A stretch of 51,092 bases of DNA. Source: Cytophagales bacterium (GTDB taxonomy: Bacteria > Bacteroidota > Bacteroidia > Cytophagales > Spirosomataceae). Location of the stretch: contig JAAFKE010000026.1 of assembly GCA_013298215.1 (NCBI GenBank), forward strand, positions 1 to 51,092, given 5' to 3'. The notes below the pieces were generated by a model, which saw nothing but the letters and a program-made list of their open reading frames with translations, did no database searches and had not been told where the DNA came from. Positions within the stretch are counted from its first letter, which is position 1; the number at the start of each line of letters is the position of its first letter. Below are positions 7,436 through 16,040 of the stretch, one piece after another. The position numbers were made by a program, and so were the translations under genes.

Positions 7436-8746
7436 ATGAATCAAAACACTACAAATCAGCTTCATACTTCGTTTACGGGAATTGGAAGGCACAGCCACGA
7501 GGTGGACGAGGTGCTGAGTCGGCCACCTGCTTGGTTGGTGCGTTGGGGCATTACGGTCTTCTTTTTTGTGCTGTTGGCTTTGCTGTTGGTAAGCTGGTTT
7601 GTCAAATATCCTGACTTGGTGCAGGCACCTTTGCGCGTGGTGGCCGTCAATGCCCCCAAGTTGGTGGTGGCGCGGAGCGAGGGCGCGTTGGTGCGTTTGC
7701 TGGCCAAAGACGGCCAACTGGTGCAACGGGGCCAAAAACTGGCATTTTTGGAAAGCACCGCCAACCCCGACGAAGTGCTGGCCCTAAAAGTGGTGGTAGA
7801 TTCGCTGGTGAAACTGGCAACCCGATTGCCACTCGACCCTGTATGTGCCTTAGACGTTCCTGCTTATTTCCAATTGGGCGAATTGCAGAAATCCTACCAA
7901 ACTTTTCAGGAGGCATTTGTGCGGGCGCAGGCGTTGCGAACGGGTGGGGCTTTTGCCCAAAAACGCGCCGCCCTGCAAAACGATTTGGAGCAGTTGCAGC
8001 GCATCGAAAGCAATTTGCAAAGCCAACTCATCAATTTTCAGTCAGATTTGCAACTGGCCGATGCCGACATTAACATGCAACGAAAACTACACCGCGACAA
8101 AGTGATACCCGACTACGAAATGCGCCAAGCGCAGAGTCGCTATTTGTCCAAAAAACAAACCTACGACCAAGCCCAAAGTTCGTTCAACAACAACGGCATG
8201 GCCCAAAACCAAAAGCGGCAAGAATTGCTCGAATTGACCAAAACCAGTATCGAACAAACCAACGGCTTGCGGCAGTCTATCAATACCCTCAAAAGCGACT
8301 TGGAAGCCTGGCAGCAGCGGTTTGTGGTGTCGGCTCCCACCAACGGCAAAATTGCTTTTTTGACGCAATGGCAAGAAGGACAGGCCGTTAAAGCGGGACA
8401 GGAGTTGTTTTATGTCATGCCCAGCAACGAATCGTGCTACGGCGAAATGGCGGTGGGTCAGTACAATTTTGGTAAAGTACGCAAGGGGCAACGGGTCATT
8501 GTCAAATTTCCGAGCTATCCGTATCAAGAGTTTGGCACGGTGCGGGGGCAAGTGGCGGGCATCGCCGATATGTCCAAAGACACGGCCTACGTGTTGCGGG
8601 TGGTTTTTCCCGATGGACTGGTAACAAACGCGGGCAAAACCGTTACCTTCCGTAACGGCCTGACGGCCAGCGGCGAAATTGTTACCGAAGATTTGCGGTT
8701 GATAGAACGGTTTTTTTATCAATTACGGGCGGTCGTGAAGAAGTAA
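7436..8746 (+). CDS. HlyD-family membrane fusion protein for peptide export
   Basis: A 436-residue protein 24 bp downstream of the C39 exporter. It has one N-terminal membrane anchor (WGITVFFFVLLALLLVSWFV, about 37-56). A barrel/lipoyl half-motif follows (KLVVARSEGALVRLLAKDGQ, VQRGQKLAFLES), then a long coiled coil (about 145-285, rich in Gln, Leu and Lys) and a second lipoyl and barrel part (VSAPTNGKIAFLTQWQEGQ, then GQRVIVKFPSYPYQEFG). This is the adaptor that joins a C39 ABC exporter to the outer membrane. No outer-membrane TolC-like gene is in the window, so that part must come from elsewhere. Last gene of the peptide locus. Confidence 0.9.
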   Translation: MNQNTTNQLHTSFTGIGRHSHEVDEVLSRPPAWLVRWGITVFFFVLLALLLVSWFVKYPDLVQAPLRVVAVNAPKLVVARSEGALVRLLAKDGQLVQRGQKLAFLESTANPDEVLALKVVVDSLVKLATRLPLDPVCALDVPAYFQLGELQKSYQTFQEAFVRAQALRTGGAFAQKRAALQNDLEQLQRIESNLQSQLINFQSDLQLADADINMQRKLHRDKVIPDYEMRQAQSRYLSKKQTYDQAQSSFNNNGMAQNQKRQELLELTKTSIEQTNGLRQSINTLKSDLEAWQQRFVVSAPTNGKIAFLTQWQEGQAVKAGQELFYVMPSNESCYGEMAVGQYNFGKVRKGQRVIVKFPSYPYQEFGTVRGQVAGIADMSKDTAYVLRVVFPDGLVTNAGKTVTFRNGLTASGEIVTEDLRLIERFFYQLRAVVKK

Positions 8747-8771
8747 ACAGCCATTTATTTCGTCTTACCCG

Positions 8772-8793
8772 TGTCGAGTGTCCCCACTCGACA
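8772..8793. repeat. Palindromic repeat, copy 1
   Basis: TGTCGAGTG (8772-8780) and CACTCGACA (8785-8793) form a perfect 9-bp stem with loop TCCC, 25 bp after the HlyD stop. It may act as a transcription end structure, but no T-run follows on either side. Confidence 0.6.
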
Positions 8794-8880
8794 ACTGGCG
8801 GTAGCACAGCAGATCACTCATTTTAATTGTATATTATTGAAAATCAGTTACTTATTGTTCGGGTTTTTGCTTTCGCAAGT

Positions 8881-8898
8881 TGTCGAGTGCGACACTCG
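8881..8898. repeat. Palindromic repeat, copy 2
   Basis: TGTCGAGTG (8881-8889) recurs and CGAGTG pairs with CACTCG (8893-8898) around a CGA loop. It shares nine bases with the repeat 100 bp upstream, which suggests two copies or two halves of one element. Confidence 0.5.
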
Positions 8899-9030
8899 CC
8901 AAGGAGGCAGACTACAAAAAAAGCCCGTAAAGGTTTAGTGCTTGCACTGACTTAATTGGTGGTAGCTGGCGCATGGCGACGTTACGCAAAAAAAAACGGG
9001 GCGGCCCACCCAAAAATCAAAATAAAACCA

Positions 9031-9038
9031 TAATTTTG
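9031..9038 (+). promoter_or_regulatory. Candidate -7 box of guaB
   Basis: TAATTTTG fits the Bacteroidota TANNTTTG box and lies 30 bp before the start codon at 9069. A clear TTTG at the -33 position was not seen, so this is a partial match. Confidence 0.4.
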
Positions 9039-9068
9039 TCCCGCAAATAACCAATCCTGTTGTTTGCC

Positions 9069-10541
9069 ATGTCATTAGACCCCTCCAAGTTTCTTAGCGA
9101 AGCACTTACCTACGACGACGTACTGCTCGTTCCCGCTTATTCCGAAGTTTTACCGCGCGATACCAGCACCGTTACCCAGCTAACGCGCAACATCTCGCTG
9201 AACATTCCGCTCATTTCGGCGGCCATGGACACCGTAACTGAGTACCAACTGGCCATTGCCATGGCGCAAGAAGGGGGTATCGGTATTATTCATAAAAACA
9301 TGAGTATTGTTGCCCAAGCCGCCCAAGTGCGCAAGGTGAAGCGTTCGGAAAGTGGTATGATCGTGGATCCTATTACGCTCAGTGCCGATGCAACCCTGGC
9401 CGATGCCCACCGAATTATGTCAGAGTTTAAAATTGGGGGCATCCCGATTGTGGACCAAGCCGAAAAGCTGATCGGCATATTGACCAACCGCGACCTGCGT
9501 TTTCAGAAAGACATGGCGCGTCCCGTGGTTGATATTATGACCAAAGACCGCCTGATAACCGCCCGCGAGGGCATGGACTTGTCGAAAGCCGAAGCTATTT
9601 TGCAAGAATTTAAGATCGAAAAACTACCCATCGTCGATAAAGACTACCGCTTGGTTGGTTTGGTGACATACAAAGACATCCTCAAACGCAAAGACCGCCC
9701 CAACGCCTGCAAAGACTCCATTGGTCGGTTGCGCGTGGGTGCAGCCGTGGGCGTGACCCCCGACCTGCTCGAGCGCGTGGCCGCCTTGGCGAAGGCCGGC
9801 GTAGATGTGATTAGCATAGACACCGCCCACGGACACTCGCGCGGGGTGATCGACGCGCTGAAAGCTGTGAAAGACAAATTTCCAACCATAGACGTGATTG
9901 TGGGCAACGTGGCCACTGGCGCGGGCGCAAAAGCCCTCGCCGACGCGGGCGCAGATGCCATAAAAGTGGGCGTGGGGCCAGGTAGCATTTGCACCACCCG
10001 TATTATTGCGGGTATTGGCGTGCCGCAACTCACGGCCGTGTACGAATCGGCGCGGGCGGTGCTGGGCATGGGCGTGCCAATTATTGCCGACGGCGGCATT
10101 CGGTTCTCGGGCGACATCACCAAGGCCATTGCTGGCGGCGCAAGCACGGTTATGATTGGCTCGCTGTTGGCTGGAACCGAGGAAGCCCCCGGCGAAGAAA
10201 TCTTGTACGAAGGCCGACGCTTTAAGTCGTACCGGGGCATGGGTTCGGTGGAGGCCATGGAAGAGGGCTCGAAAGACCGGTATTTTCAGGATGCCGAAGA
10301 CGACATTAAAAAACTCGTACCCGAGGGCATTGTGGGGCGCGTTGCTTTGAAGGGCAAAGTGGCCGAAATACTCTACCAAATGGTGGGCGGACTGAAAGCA
10401 GGCATGGGCTACTGCGGTGCGGTTGATATTGAAGCCCTCAAAGAGGCTAAGTTTCTGAGAATCACGGCTTCGGGTATCAGAGAAAGCCACCCGCACGACG
10501 TTCAGATTGCCCGCGAAGCACCCAATTATTCAGTAAAATAA
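9069..10541 (+). CDS. guaB: Inosine-5'-monophosphate dehydrogenase
   Basis: A 490-residue enzyme that oxidises IMP to XMP with NAD+, the committed step of GTP synthesis. The ATG at 9069 gives the normal start ([20 protein letters not shown]); an in-frame TTG at 9060 is less likely. A TIM barrel surrounds two CBS domains (about 100-215: [19 protein letters not shown], then [18 protein letters not shown]). The catalytic loop GPGSICTTR has C308, and the flap has [15 protein letters not shown] and IDTAHGHS are the usual substrate-side segments. Length and motifs are complete. The next gene starts 23 bp downstream on the same strand, possibly co-transcribed, though no functional link is obvious. 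Confidence 0.97.
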   Translation: MSLDPSKFLSEALTYDDVLLVPAYSEVLPRDTSTVTQLTRNISLNIPLISAAMDTVTEYQLAIAMAQEGGIGIIHKNMSIVAQAAQVRKVKRSESGMIVDPITLSADATLADAHRIMSEFKIGGIPIVDQAEKLIGILTNRDLRFQKDMARPVVDIMTKDRLITAREGMDLSKAEAILQEFKIEKLPIVDKDYRLVGLVTYKDILKRKDRPNACKDSIGRLRVGAAVGVTPDLLERVAALAKAGVDVISIDTAHGHSRGVIDALKAVKDKFPTIDVIVGNVATGAGAKALADAGADAIKVGVGPGSICTTRIIAGIGVPQLTAVYESARAVLGMGVPIIADGGIRFSGDITKAIAGGASTVMIGSLLAGTEEAPGEEILYEGRRFKSYRGMGSVEAMEEGSKDRYFQDAEDDIKKLVPEGIVGRVALKGKVAEILYQMVGGLKAGMGYCGAVDIEALKEAKFLRITASGIRESHPHDVQIAREAPNYSVK

Positions 10542-10564
10542 CCTTATATTCATCTTTATACACC

Positions 10565-11299
10565 ATGAGACTAACACACAAAGTAGCCATTATAACGGGT
10601 GGCGCACGGGGCATTGGAAAGGCCACCGCCGAGGCATTTACGCGTGAGGGCGCAAAAGTTATTATCTGGGATTTGCTCGACGTGGGCCAACAAACTGCCC
10701 AGCAACTCCGCGACGCGGGCTTCGAGGCCGAGTTTATGAAAGTGAGCACCACCGACGTGCCCGCCGTTGAGGCCGCCGCCCGCGACGTTTTTGAGCGTTA
10801 CGGAAGCATCGATATTTTGGTGAACAACGCTGGCATAACCCGCGACAAAACCCTCCTTAAAATGTCGTGGACCGATTGGGAGCAGGTTATTGATGTGAAC
10901 TTAAACGGCGTTTTCAACTGCACCAAAGTGATTGTGCCCTACATGGTGGAGCGCAACTTTGGGCGTATCATCTGCACGTCGTCGGTGGTGGGGCTGTCAG
11001 GCAACTTTGGCCAAACCAACTACGTGGCCACCAAAGCCGCCATTGTGGGCATGGTCAAGACGTGGGCCAAAGAACTCGGTAAGTACAACATTACGGCCAA
11101 TGCGGTGGCCCCTGGCTTCATAAAGTCAGACATGACCGACCTCATTCCCGACGAGGTTCGCAATGCTACCGTGGCGGGTATTCCCGTCAAACGCATGGGC
11201 CTCCCCGAAGACATCGCCAACGCCTACCTGTTTTTGGCCTCCGACGAAGCCAGCTACGTAAGTGGCCACACGTTGAGCGTGAACGGTGGGGTTTTCTAA
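10565..11299 (+). CDS. fabG: FabG-type 3-oxoacyl-ACP reductase (SDR family)
   Basis: A 244-residue short-chain dehydrogenase. It has the NAD(P) binding motif TGGARGIGKATAE near the start, NNAG at ~88-91, catalytic Ser in ICTSSVVGLSGNFGQ, Tyr153 and Lys157 in NYVATKAA, and the C-terminal SGHTLSVNGGVF that is typical of FabG. FabG reduces 3-oxoacyl-ACP to 3-hydroxyacyl-ACP in fatty acid elongation. Several SDR paralogues usually exist in Bacteroidota and this copy is not next to other fab genes, so the physiological substrate could be another 3-oxoacyl thioester. It ends 2 bp before the convergent leucine-rich-repeat gene. Confidence 0.85.
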   Translation: MRLTHKVAIITGGARGIGKATAEAFTREGAKVIIWDLLDVGQQTAQQLRDAGFEAEFMKVSTTDVPAVEAAARDVFERYGSIDILVNNAGITRDKTLLKMSWTDWEQVIDVNLNGVFNCTKVIVPYMVERNFGRIICTSSVVGLSGNFGQTNYVATKAAIVGMVKTWAKELGKYNITANAVAPGFIKSDMTDLIPDEVRNATVAGIPVKRMGLPEDIANAYLFLASDEASYVSGHTLSVNGGVF

Positions 11300-11301
11300 G
11301 G

Positions 11302-11958
11302 TTAGAAATTTATTTTCACCCCCGTTCCTGCGGGCGGCTCCAAATGAAATTGGGGCTTAATCGGGTTGTGGTTCACGTCCAGATAGCGCAGGTTTTTGAG
11401 GCCCGTTATCTGTGGCGGCACAAACCTGAGCAGGTTGTTGCCCAGGTAGAGGCTCTCTAAGCGCCTGAGTTTGCCCACGTTGGCGGGCAGCTTTTTGATG
11501 CCGTCGTTCTCCAAGTGCAGCACCCGCAGCTTCGGGAGAGCGCTCAGTACTTCAAAATCCTTTAACAAATTTAGGTTTTTGTCTTCGTCCAAATAAAGTT
11601 CTTCCAAGTTTCTGAGTTTCCTGAAACTCGCTGGGAGAAGCGAGAAATCGTTGCCGCCCAGATCCAGTACGCGCAGGTTTTGCAGGCTCGCTATTTCGGC
11701 GGGTATTACTTTGAGGTGGTCGTTGCGGAGGCTCAGGTATTGCAGGTTTCGGAATTTGGTAATCTCGGCGGGAAACTTGTCGAAACGTTGGTTGCTCAAA
11801 TTAAGGCGCAGTACCTGGTCGGGCGTTTTGAGGGCATCGTCTAAGGTCGTAAATTCTTTGGCGTTGAGCAGCGAGTCGGCGGTCTGGCCGAGCGCATTAC
11901 TTTTGGGAGCAAACACCAAAAGTAGCTGCCAAATTATGAGGCTGGTGATGAGTTTCAT
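11302..11958 (-). CDS. Exported leucine-rich-repeat protein
   Basis: A 218-residue protein with a signal peptide (MKLITSLIIWQLLLVFAP, cleavage near NALGQ). Six or so LRR units of 22-24 residues follow: LRLNLSNQRFDKFPAEI, LQYLSLRNDHLKVIPAEI, LRVLDLGGNDFSLLPASF, LEELYLDEDKNL, LRVLHLENDGIKKLPANV, LESLYLGNNLLRFVPPQI. The IP/LP spacing resembles the Shoc2/plant-type repeats common in Bacteroidota. Such domains bind other proteins; no catalytic domain is present. Convergent with fabG. A TAGATTTG box (11984-11991, minus) lies 26 bp before the start codon and may be its promoter. Confidence 0.85.
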   Translation of the reverse strand: MKLITSLIIWQLLLVFAPKSNALGQTADSLLNAKEFTTLDDALKTPDQVLRLNLSNQRFDKFPAEITKFRNLQYLSLRNDHLKVIPAEIASLQNLRVLDLGGNDFSLLPASFRKLRNLEELYLDEDKNLNLLKDFEVLSALPKLRVLHLENDGIKKLPANVGKLRRLESLYLGNNLLRFVPPQITGLKNLRYLDVNHNPIKPQFHLEPPAGTGVKINF

Positions 11959-11983
11959 ATCAGTATGATTGTTAGATGTTTGT

Positions 11984-11991
11984 CAAATCTA
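11984..11991 (-). promoter_or_regulatory. Candidate -7 box of the LRR gene
   Basis: On the minus strand TAGATTTG matches TANNTTTG, 26 bp before the ATG at 11958. No TTTG was seen 19-21 bp further upstream. Confidence 0.35.
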
Positions 11992-12042
11992 CAACTTTTA
12001 AATTAGAACGGGTTTAGTTAGGACTTAAAAGTACCTTAGTGT

Positions 12043-13398
12043 TCATTTGGGTAGTTCGAGGGTGAACGTCGTGCCAACATCCTCGCTCGACGCAACGCTT
12101 ATTCGGCCGCCGTGTAGTTGGGCAATTCGCCGGGTGAGCGACAGCCCCACGCCGTGTCCCTTCACGTGGCGGGCGTTGGAGCCGCGACTGAAAGGCTCAA
12201 ATATTTGCGCTAACTCTTGCGCCGCAATGGCCGTTCCTTCGTTGTGCACAATTACTTGTAAGTTTTTCAGGGCAAATTTGAGTTTCACGTTCACCTCGTT
12301 TTGGGGAGAAAACTTGGCCCCGTTGTCGATCAAATTAATAATAGCCGTATAAAGCAGCCCCTCGTTGGCGTGGACTTCGGGCAGTATCTCGTGGTTCTCG
12401 TCGAGTTCTACCAGTATTCGATAGTTGGGATTTTTTTTAATGAGTTCTGACCGTATTTGCCAAATTATTTCGGCCACGTTCACCAGGGTTAGTTTTATTT
12501 TGGTGTCGTCGGAGTCAATGCTGGTGAGGTCTAACAGGTTGTTGGTGAGCTTGTTGAGCTGCTGCACGTCCTCGAGGATCGACCAAATCATAGATTTTAG
12601 TTCGGTGGGGCTGTCGTTGGCCAACATCGAAACCTGTATTTGCCCAGTAATGGCAGTTAGGGGCGTTCGGAGTTCGTGCGAGGCGTGCGATACGAACGAC
12701 TGCTGGCTCTTAAAGGCCCGTTCGAGGCGGTCGAGCATCTGGTTAAAGCGCGTTGCGAGCTGGGCAAGTTCGTCGGTTTTGTTGCCTTCGTCGATCCTCA
12801 AACTTAGTTGGGCGGCTCGGATTTCGTCAATTCGCTGAATCATTTTCTGAATCGGCAGCAGCATACGCCCCGCAAAAAACCAACCCATTGCCGCGCTAAT
12901 TGCCAGCATCAGCAGGCCGCCCAGCGCGAGCATTTGCGCCAAGTTTTGCTGCTTATCCACTCCGTACTGATCCACCGCCGATGCCAACACAATAAAACTT
13001 TGGCCGTTGTTCTCAAAAACCATCCCGAAAAGTTCGAGGTTGTCGTGTTCCCAAAAAAACTCACGTTCTTGGCGTATTTTGTCCAACACATTGGGCTGTA
13101 CTTTCGAGTTTTTGCTGCTGCTTTCAAAAACAATTTCGTTTTTTGTGTTGTAAATAACTACTTCTTCTTGGTTGAGAACCGTCATCTGATTTCGGTTGAG
13201 CAACTTCAACAGGTCGGGACTTATCTCAGCTTTGTTGAACATGATGGTAGCTACCGCCAGTGCCTCTTGTCTGAGGCGGGTCTTGTACTCGCGTTGGCGG
13301 TAGAGTTCGCCTTCAAAATAAATGGCTGCGCAAAACACAATTAGCAACGCCGACACGATCCCCAAAAATAACAGCGTTAGGCGGGTGCGGATCGTCAT
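12043..13398 (-). CDS. Sensor histidine kinase
   Basis: A 451-residue membrane kinase. TM1 is at about 8-27 (LLFLGIVSALLIVFCAAIYF), followed by a ~130-residue periplasmic sensor part. TM2 is near 155-175 (LGGLLMLAISAAMGWFFAG), and a HAMP linker follows. The HisKA domain has the phospho-acceptor His in SHASHELRTPLTAITG. The ATPase domain has the N box (NLIDNGAKFSP) and G boxes (FEPFSRGSN, then GHGVGLSLTRRI). It phosphorylates itself on His and passes phosphate to the regulator encoded just upstream; the two overlap at ATGA. The HAMP-HisKA architecture and the paired OmpR regulator resemble envelope-stress or metal-sensing pairs, but the signal is unknown. Confidence 0.93.
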   Translation of the reverse strand: MTIRTRLTLLFLGIVSALLIVFCAAIYFEGELYRQREYKTRLRQEALAVATIMFNKAEISPDLLKLLNRNQMTVLNQEEVVIYNTKNEIVFESSSKNSKVQPNVLDKIRQEREFFWEHDNLELFGMVFENNGQSFIVLASAVDQYGVDKQQNLAQMLALGGLLMLAISAAMGWFFAGRMLLPIQKMIQRIDEIRAAQLSLRIDEGNKTDELAQLATRFNQMLDRLERAFKSQQSFVSHASHELRTPLTAITGQIQVSMLANDSPTELKSMIWSILEDVQQLNKLTNNLLDLTSIDSDDTKIKLTLVNVAEIIWQIRSELIKKNPNYRILVELDENHEILPEVHANEGLLYTAIINLIDNGAKFSPQNEVNVKLKFALKNLQVIVHNEGTAIAAQELAQIFEPFSRGSNARHVKGHGVGLSLTRRIAQLHGGRISVASSEDVGTTFTLELPK

Positions 13399-14084
13399 TT
13401 GTTTTTGAGCATATATCCCATCCCAATGACGGTATGGATCAGTTTTAGGTCAAATCCTTTGTCGATCTTGTTGCGCAGGTAGTTGATATAGACCTCGATA
13501 AAGTTTGTTCCCGTGTCGAAATTAATATCCCAGACTTTTTCCGCAATGTCCACCTTCGACACCACGCGCCCCCGGTTGCGCATCAAGTACTCGAGCAAAT
13601 TAAACTCGCGGGCGGTTAGCTCAATGACTTTCCCCGACCGACGCGCCACCTTCTCTTTCAAGTCCAACTGTAAGTCGGCCACGTGCAATGTGTCGGTTGG
13701 GATTGCTGGCTCTACGGCCCGTTTTAGGAGTGCTTTTATCCGTACCAGTAGCTCCATAAAGTCAAATGGTTTTACCAAATAATCGTCCGTACCAGCCTCA
13801 TAACCAGATAGTTTGTCGGTAATACTCCCCATGGCGGTGAGCATCAATATCGGAATTTTATCGTTTTTTTTCCTTATGTGGCCACAAACCTCAAGGCCGC
13901 TCATATCTGGTAAGCCTATGTCCAATATGACAAGATCGAATGTTTCTTTTGTGAGTAATTCTTTGGCTTGGTTTCCATCAAAAGCTATCTCGGATTCAAA
14001 ATTTTGGGTATAAAGCCCCTTTTTGATAAAATTAGCCACCTTCACATCGTCTTCAACGATAAGTATTTTTTGTGTATTGTTCAT
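13395..14084 (-). CDS. OmpR-family response regulator
   Basis: A 229-residue two-domain regulator. The receiver domain (1-120) has acidic E11-D12-D13, phospho-acceptor D55 in LVILDIGLPDMSG, the Thr switch in MLTAMG and Lys in LVKPF. The winged-helix DNA-binding domain (about 135-229) has the usual LTAREFNLLEYLMRNRG and VYINYLRNKID. It is transcribed first and overlaps the kinase gene by four bases, so the two are translationally coupled. Phosphorylation should promote dimer binding at target promoters. Targets cannot be told from the window; the divergent neighbour at 14224 is a candidate. Confidence 0.94.
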   Translation of the reverse strand: MNNTQKILIVEDDVKVANFIKKGLYTQNFESEIAFDGNQAKELLTKETFDLVILDIGLPDMSGLEVCGHIRKKNDKIPILMLTAMGSITDKLSGYEAGTDDYLVKPFDFMELLVRIKALLKRAVEPAIPTDTLHVADLQLDLKEKVARRSGKVIELTAREFNLLEYLMRNRGRVVSKVDIAEKVWDINFDTGTNFIEVYINYLRNKIDKGFDLKLIHTVIGMGYMLKNK

Positions 14085-14223
14085 TTCTATTTAAGATTTT
14101 ACGCTGTGTTTTTCGTAAAAGTACTCACCTGCTATTAAGGGTTGCTTATATTAATGTTAGAAAGGGCTTAAAGTTGGCATCGTATTTGTGAACAAGTACG
14201 CATACTGTTTAAGCCATTAAAAT

Positions 14224-14790
14224 ATGTATTCTTTATTTTCGGTAGTGAGCCTTATCGCCCTGCAACTCAGCGTAAATAACCACGACTACAAGGCGTTTAT
14301 TAACCCAACGCCCAAGCCCAATACGATCCGAATTGCGGTTGTACCCTTCGATGTTTTTGTGATGCGGCAGCGCGGGAACGTAAATTACTACCAGCCCGAC
14401 GACCTACTGGGGCGTGCAAAATCGGTTCTGATGCAGTCGGAGCTAACCCAAAGGTTGCGGCAAGAGCTCCAAACCGAAAAAACCTTTGACCTGCAAGATA
14501 CCCAAGAAACGAACTTCAAAATTAGTGAACTTCACTTAGACCCAGCCGAATTTTTGCTCTCATACCAAGAAAAACTCCCCGAAATACTCGGCGTAGACGT
14601 GGTGGTGTTGGGTTGGCAGCGGGTAGTATTGCCGTATTCTAACAAGCGAGTGACTCAGATCGACAGCCGCGAGGCCAAAACTGAAACCCACGCTTTTGTG
14701 TATTCCAATACCCTGGAAATAAAGTTCGACTACGCCGACGTGCAGCTTCGCAACATCCGTCAGGGTTGGAGCCCAGTGGCCTTTAAGTAG
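14224..14790 (+). CDS. Unknown exported protein, possibly CsgG/TolB-N-like fold
   Basis: A 188-residue protein I do not recognise. The first ~18 residues (MYSLFSVVSLIALQLSV) may be a signal peptide or anchor. After it comes RIAVVPFDVFVM, then SELTQRLRQELQTEKTFDLQD, and ILGVDVVVLGWQRVV. The pattern of an IAVxPF strand, then an L-x-x-x-L-x-x-E helix, then a VDVVVLG strand is like that of the periplasmic CsgG/TolB-N/LpoB group, but this is a weak resemblance. It is divergent from the two-component operon, which may regulate it. Its 3' end overlaps the convergent glycosyltransferase gene by 31 bases. Confidence 0.6.
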   Translation: MYSLFSVVSLIALQLSVNNHDYKAFINPTPKPNTIRIAVVPFDVFVMRQRGNVNYYQPDDLLGRAKSVLMQSELTQRLRQELQTEKTFDLQDTQETNFKISELHLDPAEFLLSYQEKLPEILGVDVVVLGWQRVVLPYSNKRVTQIDSREAKTETHAFVYSNTLEIKFDYADVQLRNIRQGWSPVAFK

Positions 14791-16019
14791 CAGTCTCCCA
14801 GGGTCTTAGCTACCACCTGGTTGCGCATCGTAGCACCAATTTTCTGAACCCCGCGCTGGCGCATTTGCGCGTAGTTGGGGTTGGTTAATATCCATTCTAT
14901 TCCCCGTTTTAGGTCGTTGGTGTCTTTCAAACGAGCCACGTACCCGTCTTGTAGGTGCGCAATCTGTTCTGGAATACCGCCCGTTTCAAAACCCACCACC
15001 GGCGTGCCGCACGCCATCGACTCGGTAACAGTATTCGGAAAATTATCCTCTAAACTCGGCACCACCATCACGTCGGCTGCCGCGTAAGCATACATTATTT
15101 GTGCCTCGGTTAGCAAACCAAGGGTACGAACGGGCGTGTTTAAGTTTAGTATTGGGCCAGTTTTGCCAAATAAAACCACTTCAACATCGGCCATTTCTTG
15201 CCCCAACGCCGCAACGGCGGCCTCAAAATAGGCGAAGCCCTTGCGCGGGTCGGTGGTGTTGGCACTGCCAAAAAGCACTAATTTTTTGTCTGCGGGCAGC
15301 CCTAATTGCTGACGGGCGGCGCGTTTGTCGATCGGCACAAAAACGGATGTGTCGATCGGATTGGGCACCACGTGCAGGTCAAATTTCTTGGTTAGCTCGG
15401 CTCTTTGGGCCATGTTGCCAAGCCACGCACTCGGCGACACCAAGGTAAGCGCCGAGGGGGATAAGTTGGCAAACAAACGCCGTTTTTGTTCAAAAATACG
15501 CGCTGATAAATCACCCTCGCTGGGGCTTTTTAGAAATTTACACTGGCCACACGCGGCTTCGTAGCGCTCGCAGCCGCCGCTGTAGTGGCAACCGCCCGTG
15601 AAAGTCCACTGGTCGTGGAGGGTGCAGAAAACAGGTTTGTGTAGATCAAATATTTTTTTGAGCGATGCCAGCGACAAATACCCGAACTGCGTCCAGTGCA
15701 GGTGAATCAGGTCGGCGTTTTGGAGCAACGGGTGCTGGCTCACATGGGCCCCGAACCGCGCTGGCGAAAATGCGAAGCGCACCGATTTGTCTTTTTCGTG
15801 GGGTAAAAACGCCAATCGCTCGCCCACGAAACGGGCAAAAGCCATTTTTTTGGGCAGGTACGTCTCGTCGAGTCCAAACACGTTTGGTTCGTTCACCAAT
15901 TTTTCCTGAACCAACAAGTTCGACTCAAAACCAGCCCGCTGATTCATGGCGCGGTTGAGCCGCAAGGCCGCCACTCCCGCGCCCCCGCCCGTGCTGGTAT
16001 TGAGTTGAACGATTTTCAT
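14760..16019 (-). CDS. Glycosyltransferase, family 4 type
   Basis: A 419-residue GT-B glycosyltransferase. The N-terminal half starts with KIVQLNTSTGGGAGVAALRL, the donor-side glycine loop, and contains DLIHLHWTQFGYLS and FCTLHDQWTFTGGCHYSGGC. The C-terminal half has VVPNPIDTSVFVP, KLVLFGSANTTDPRKGF, and ADVMVVPSLEDNFPNTVTESMACGTPVVGF, which is the EX7E-like nucleotide-sugar binding region of GT4. It should add a sugar to a lipid-linked glycan on the cytoplasmic side. It is the most downstream of four minus-strand genes in the polysaccharide region. The C-terminus overlaps the convergent unknown gene. Confidence 0.88.
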   Translation of the reverse strand: MKIVQLNTSTGGGAGVAALRLNRAMNQRAGFESNLLVQEKLVNEPNVFGLDETYLPKKMAFARFVGERLAFLPHEKDKSVRFAFSPARFGAHVSQHPLLQNADLIHLHWTQFGYLSLASLKKIFDLHKPVFCTLHDQWTFTGGCHYSGGCERYEAACGQCKFLKSPSEGDLSARIFEQKRRLFANLSPSALTLVSPSAWLGNMAQRAELTKKFDLHVVPNPIDTSVFVPIDKRAARQQLGLPADKKLVLFGSANTTDPRKGFAYFEAAVAALGQEMADVEVVLFGKTGPILNLNTPVRTLGLLTEAQIMYAYAAADVMVVPSLEDNFPNTVTESMACGTPVVGFETGGIPEQIAHLQDGYVARLKDTNDLKRGIEWILTNPNYAQMRQRGVQKIGATMRNQVVAKTLGDCYLKATGLQP

Positions 16020-16040
16020 AAATAACTGACGGTGAGGTGT

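Larger units (their letters stand above)
8747..9068. other. Intergenic region of about 320 bp with two related palindromes
   Basis: No credible gene was seen. It holds two hairpins sharing TGTCGAGTG (8772-8793 and 8881-8898), which look like dispersed repeats. A TAATTTTG box for the next gene is at 9031-9038. A run of nine A at 8990-8998 lies upstream of it. Confidence 0.6.

Noticed and set aside
9624-10496. A 290-codon open frame on the minus strand inside guaB
   Set aside because: Composition (His, Ala, Gly, Asn-rich) and full overlap with a strongly conserved gene mark it as a shadow frame.
12808-13344. A 178-codon plus-strand frame opposite the histidine kinase
   Set aside because: His/Gln-rich shadow of a clear kinase gene; no independent support.
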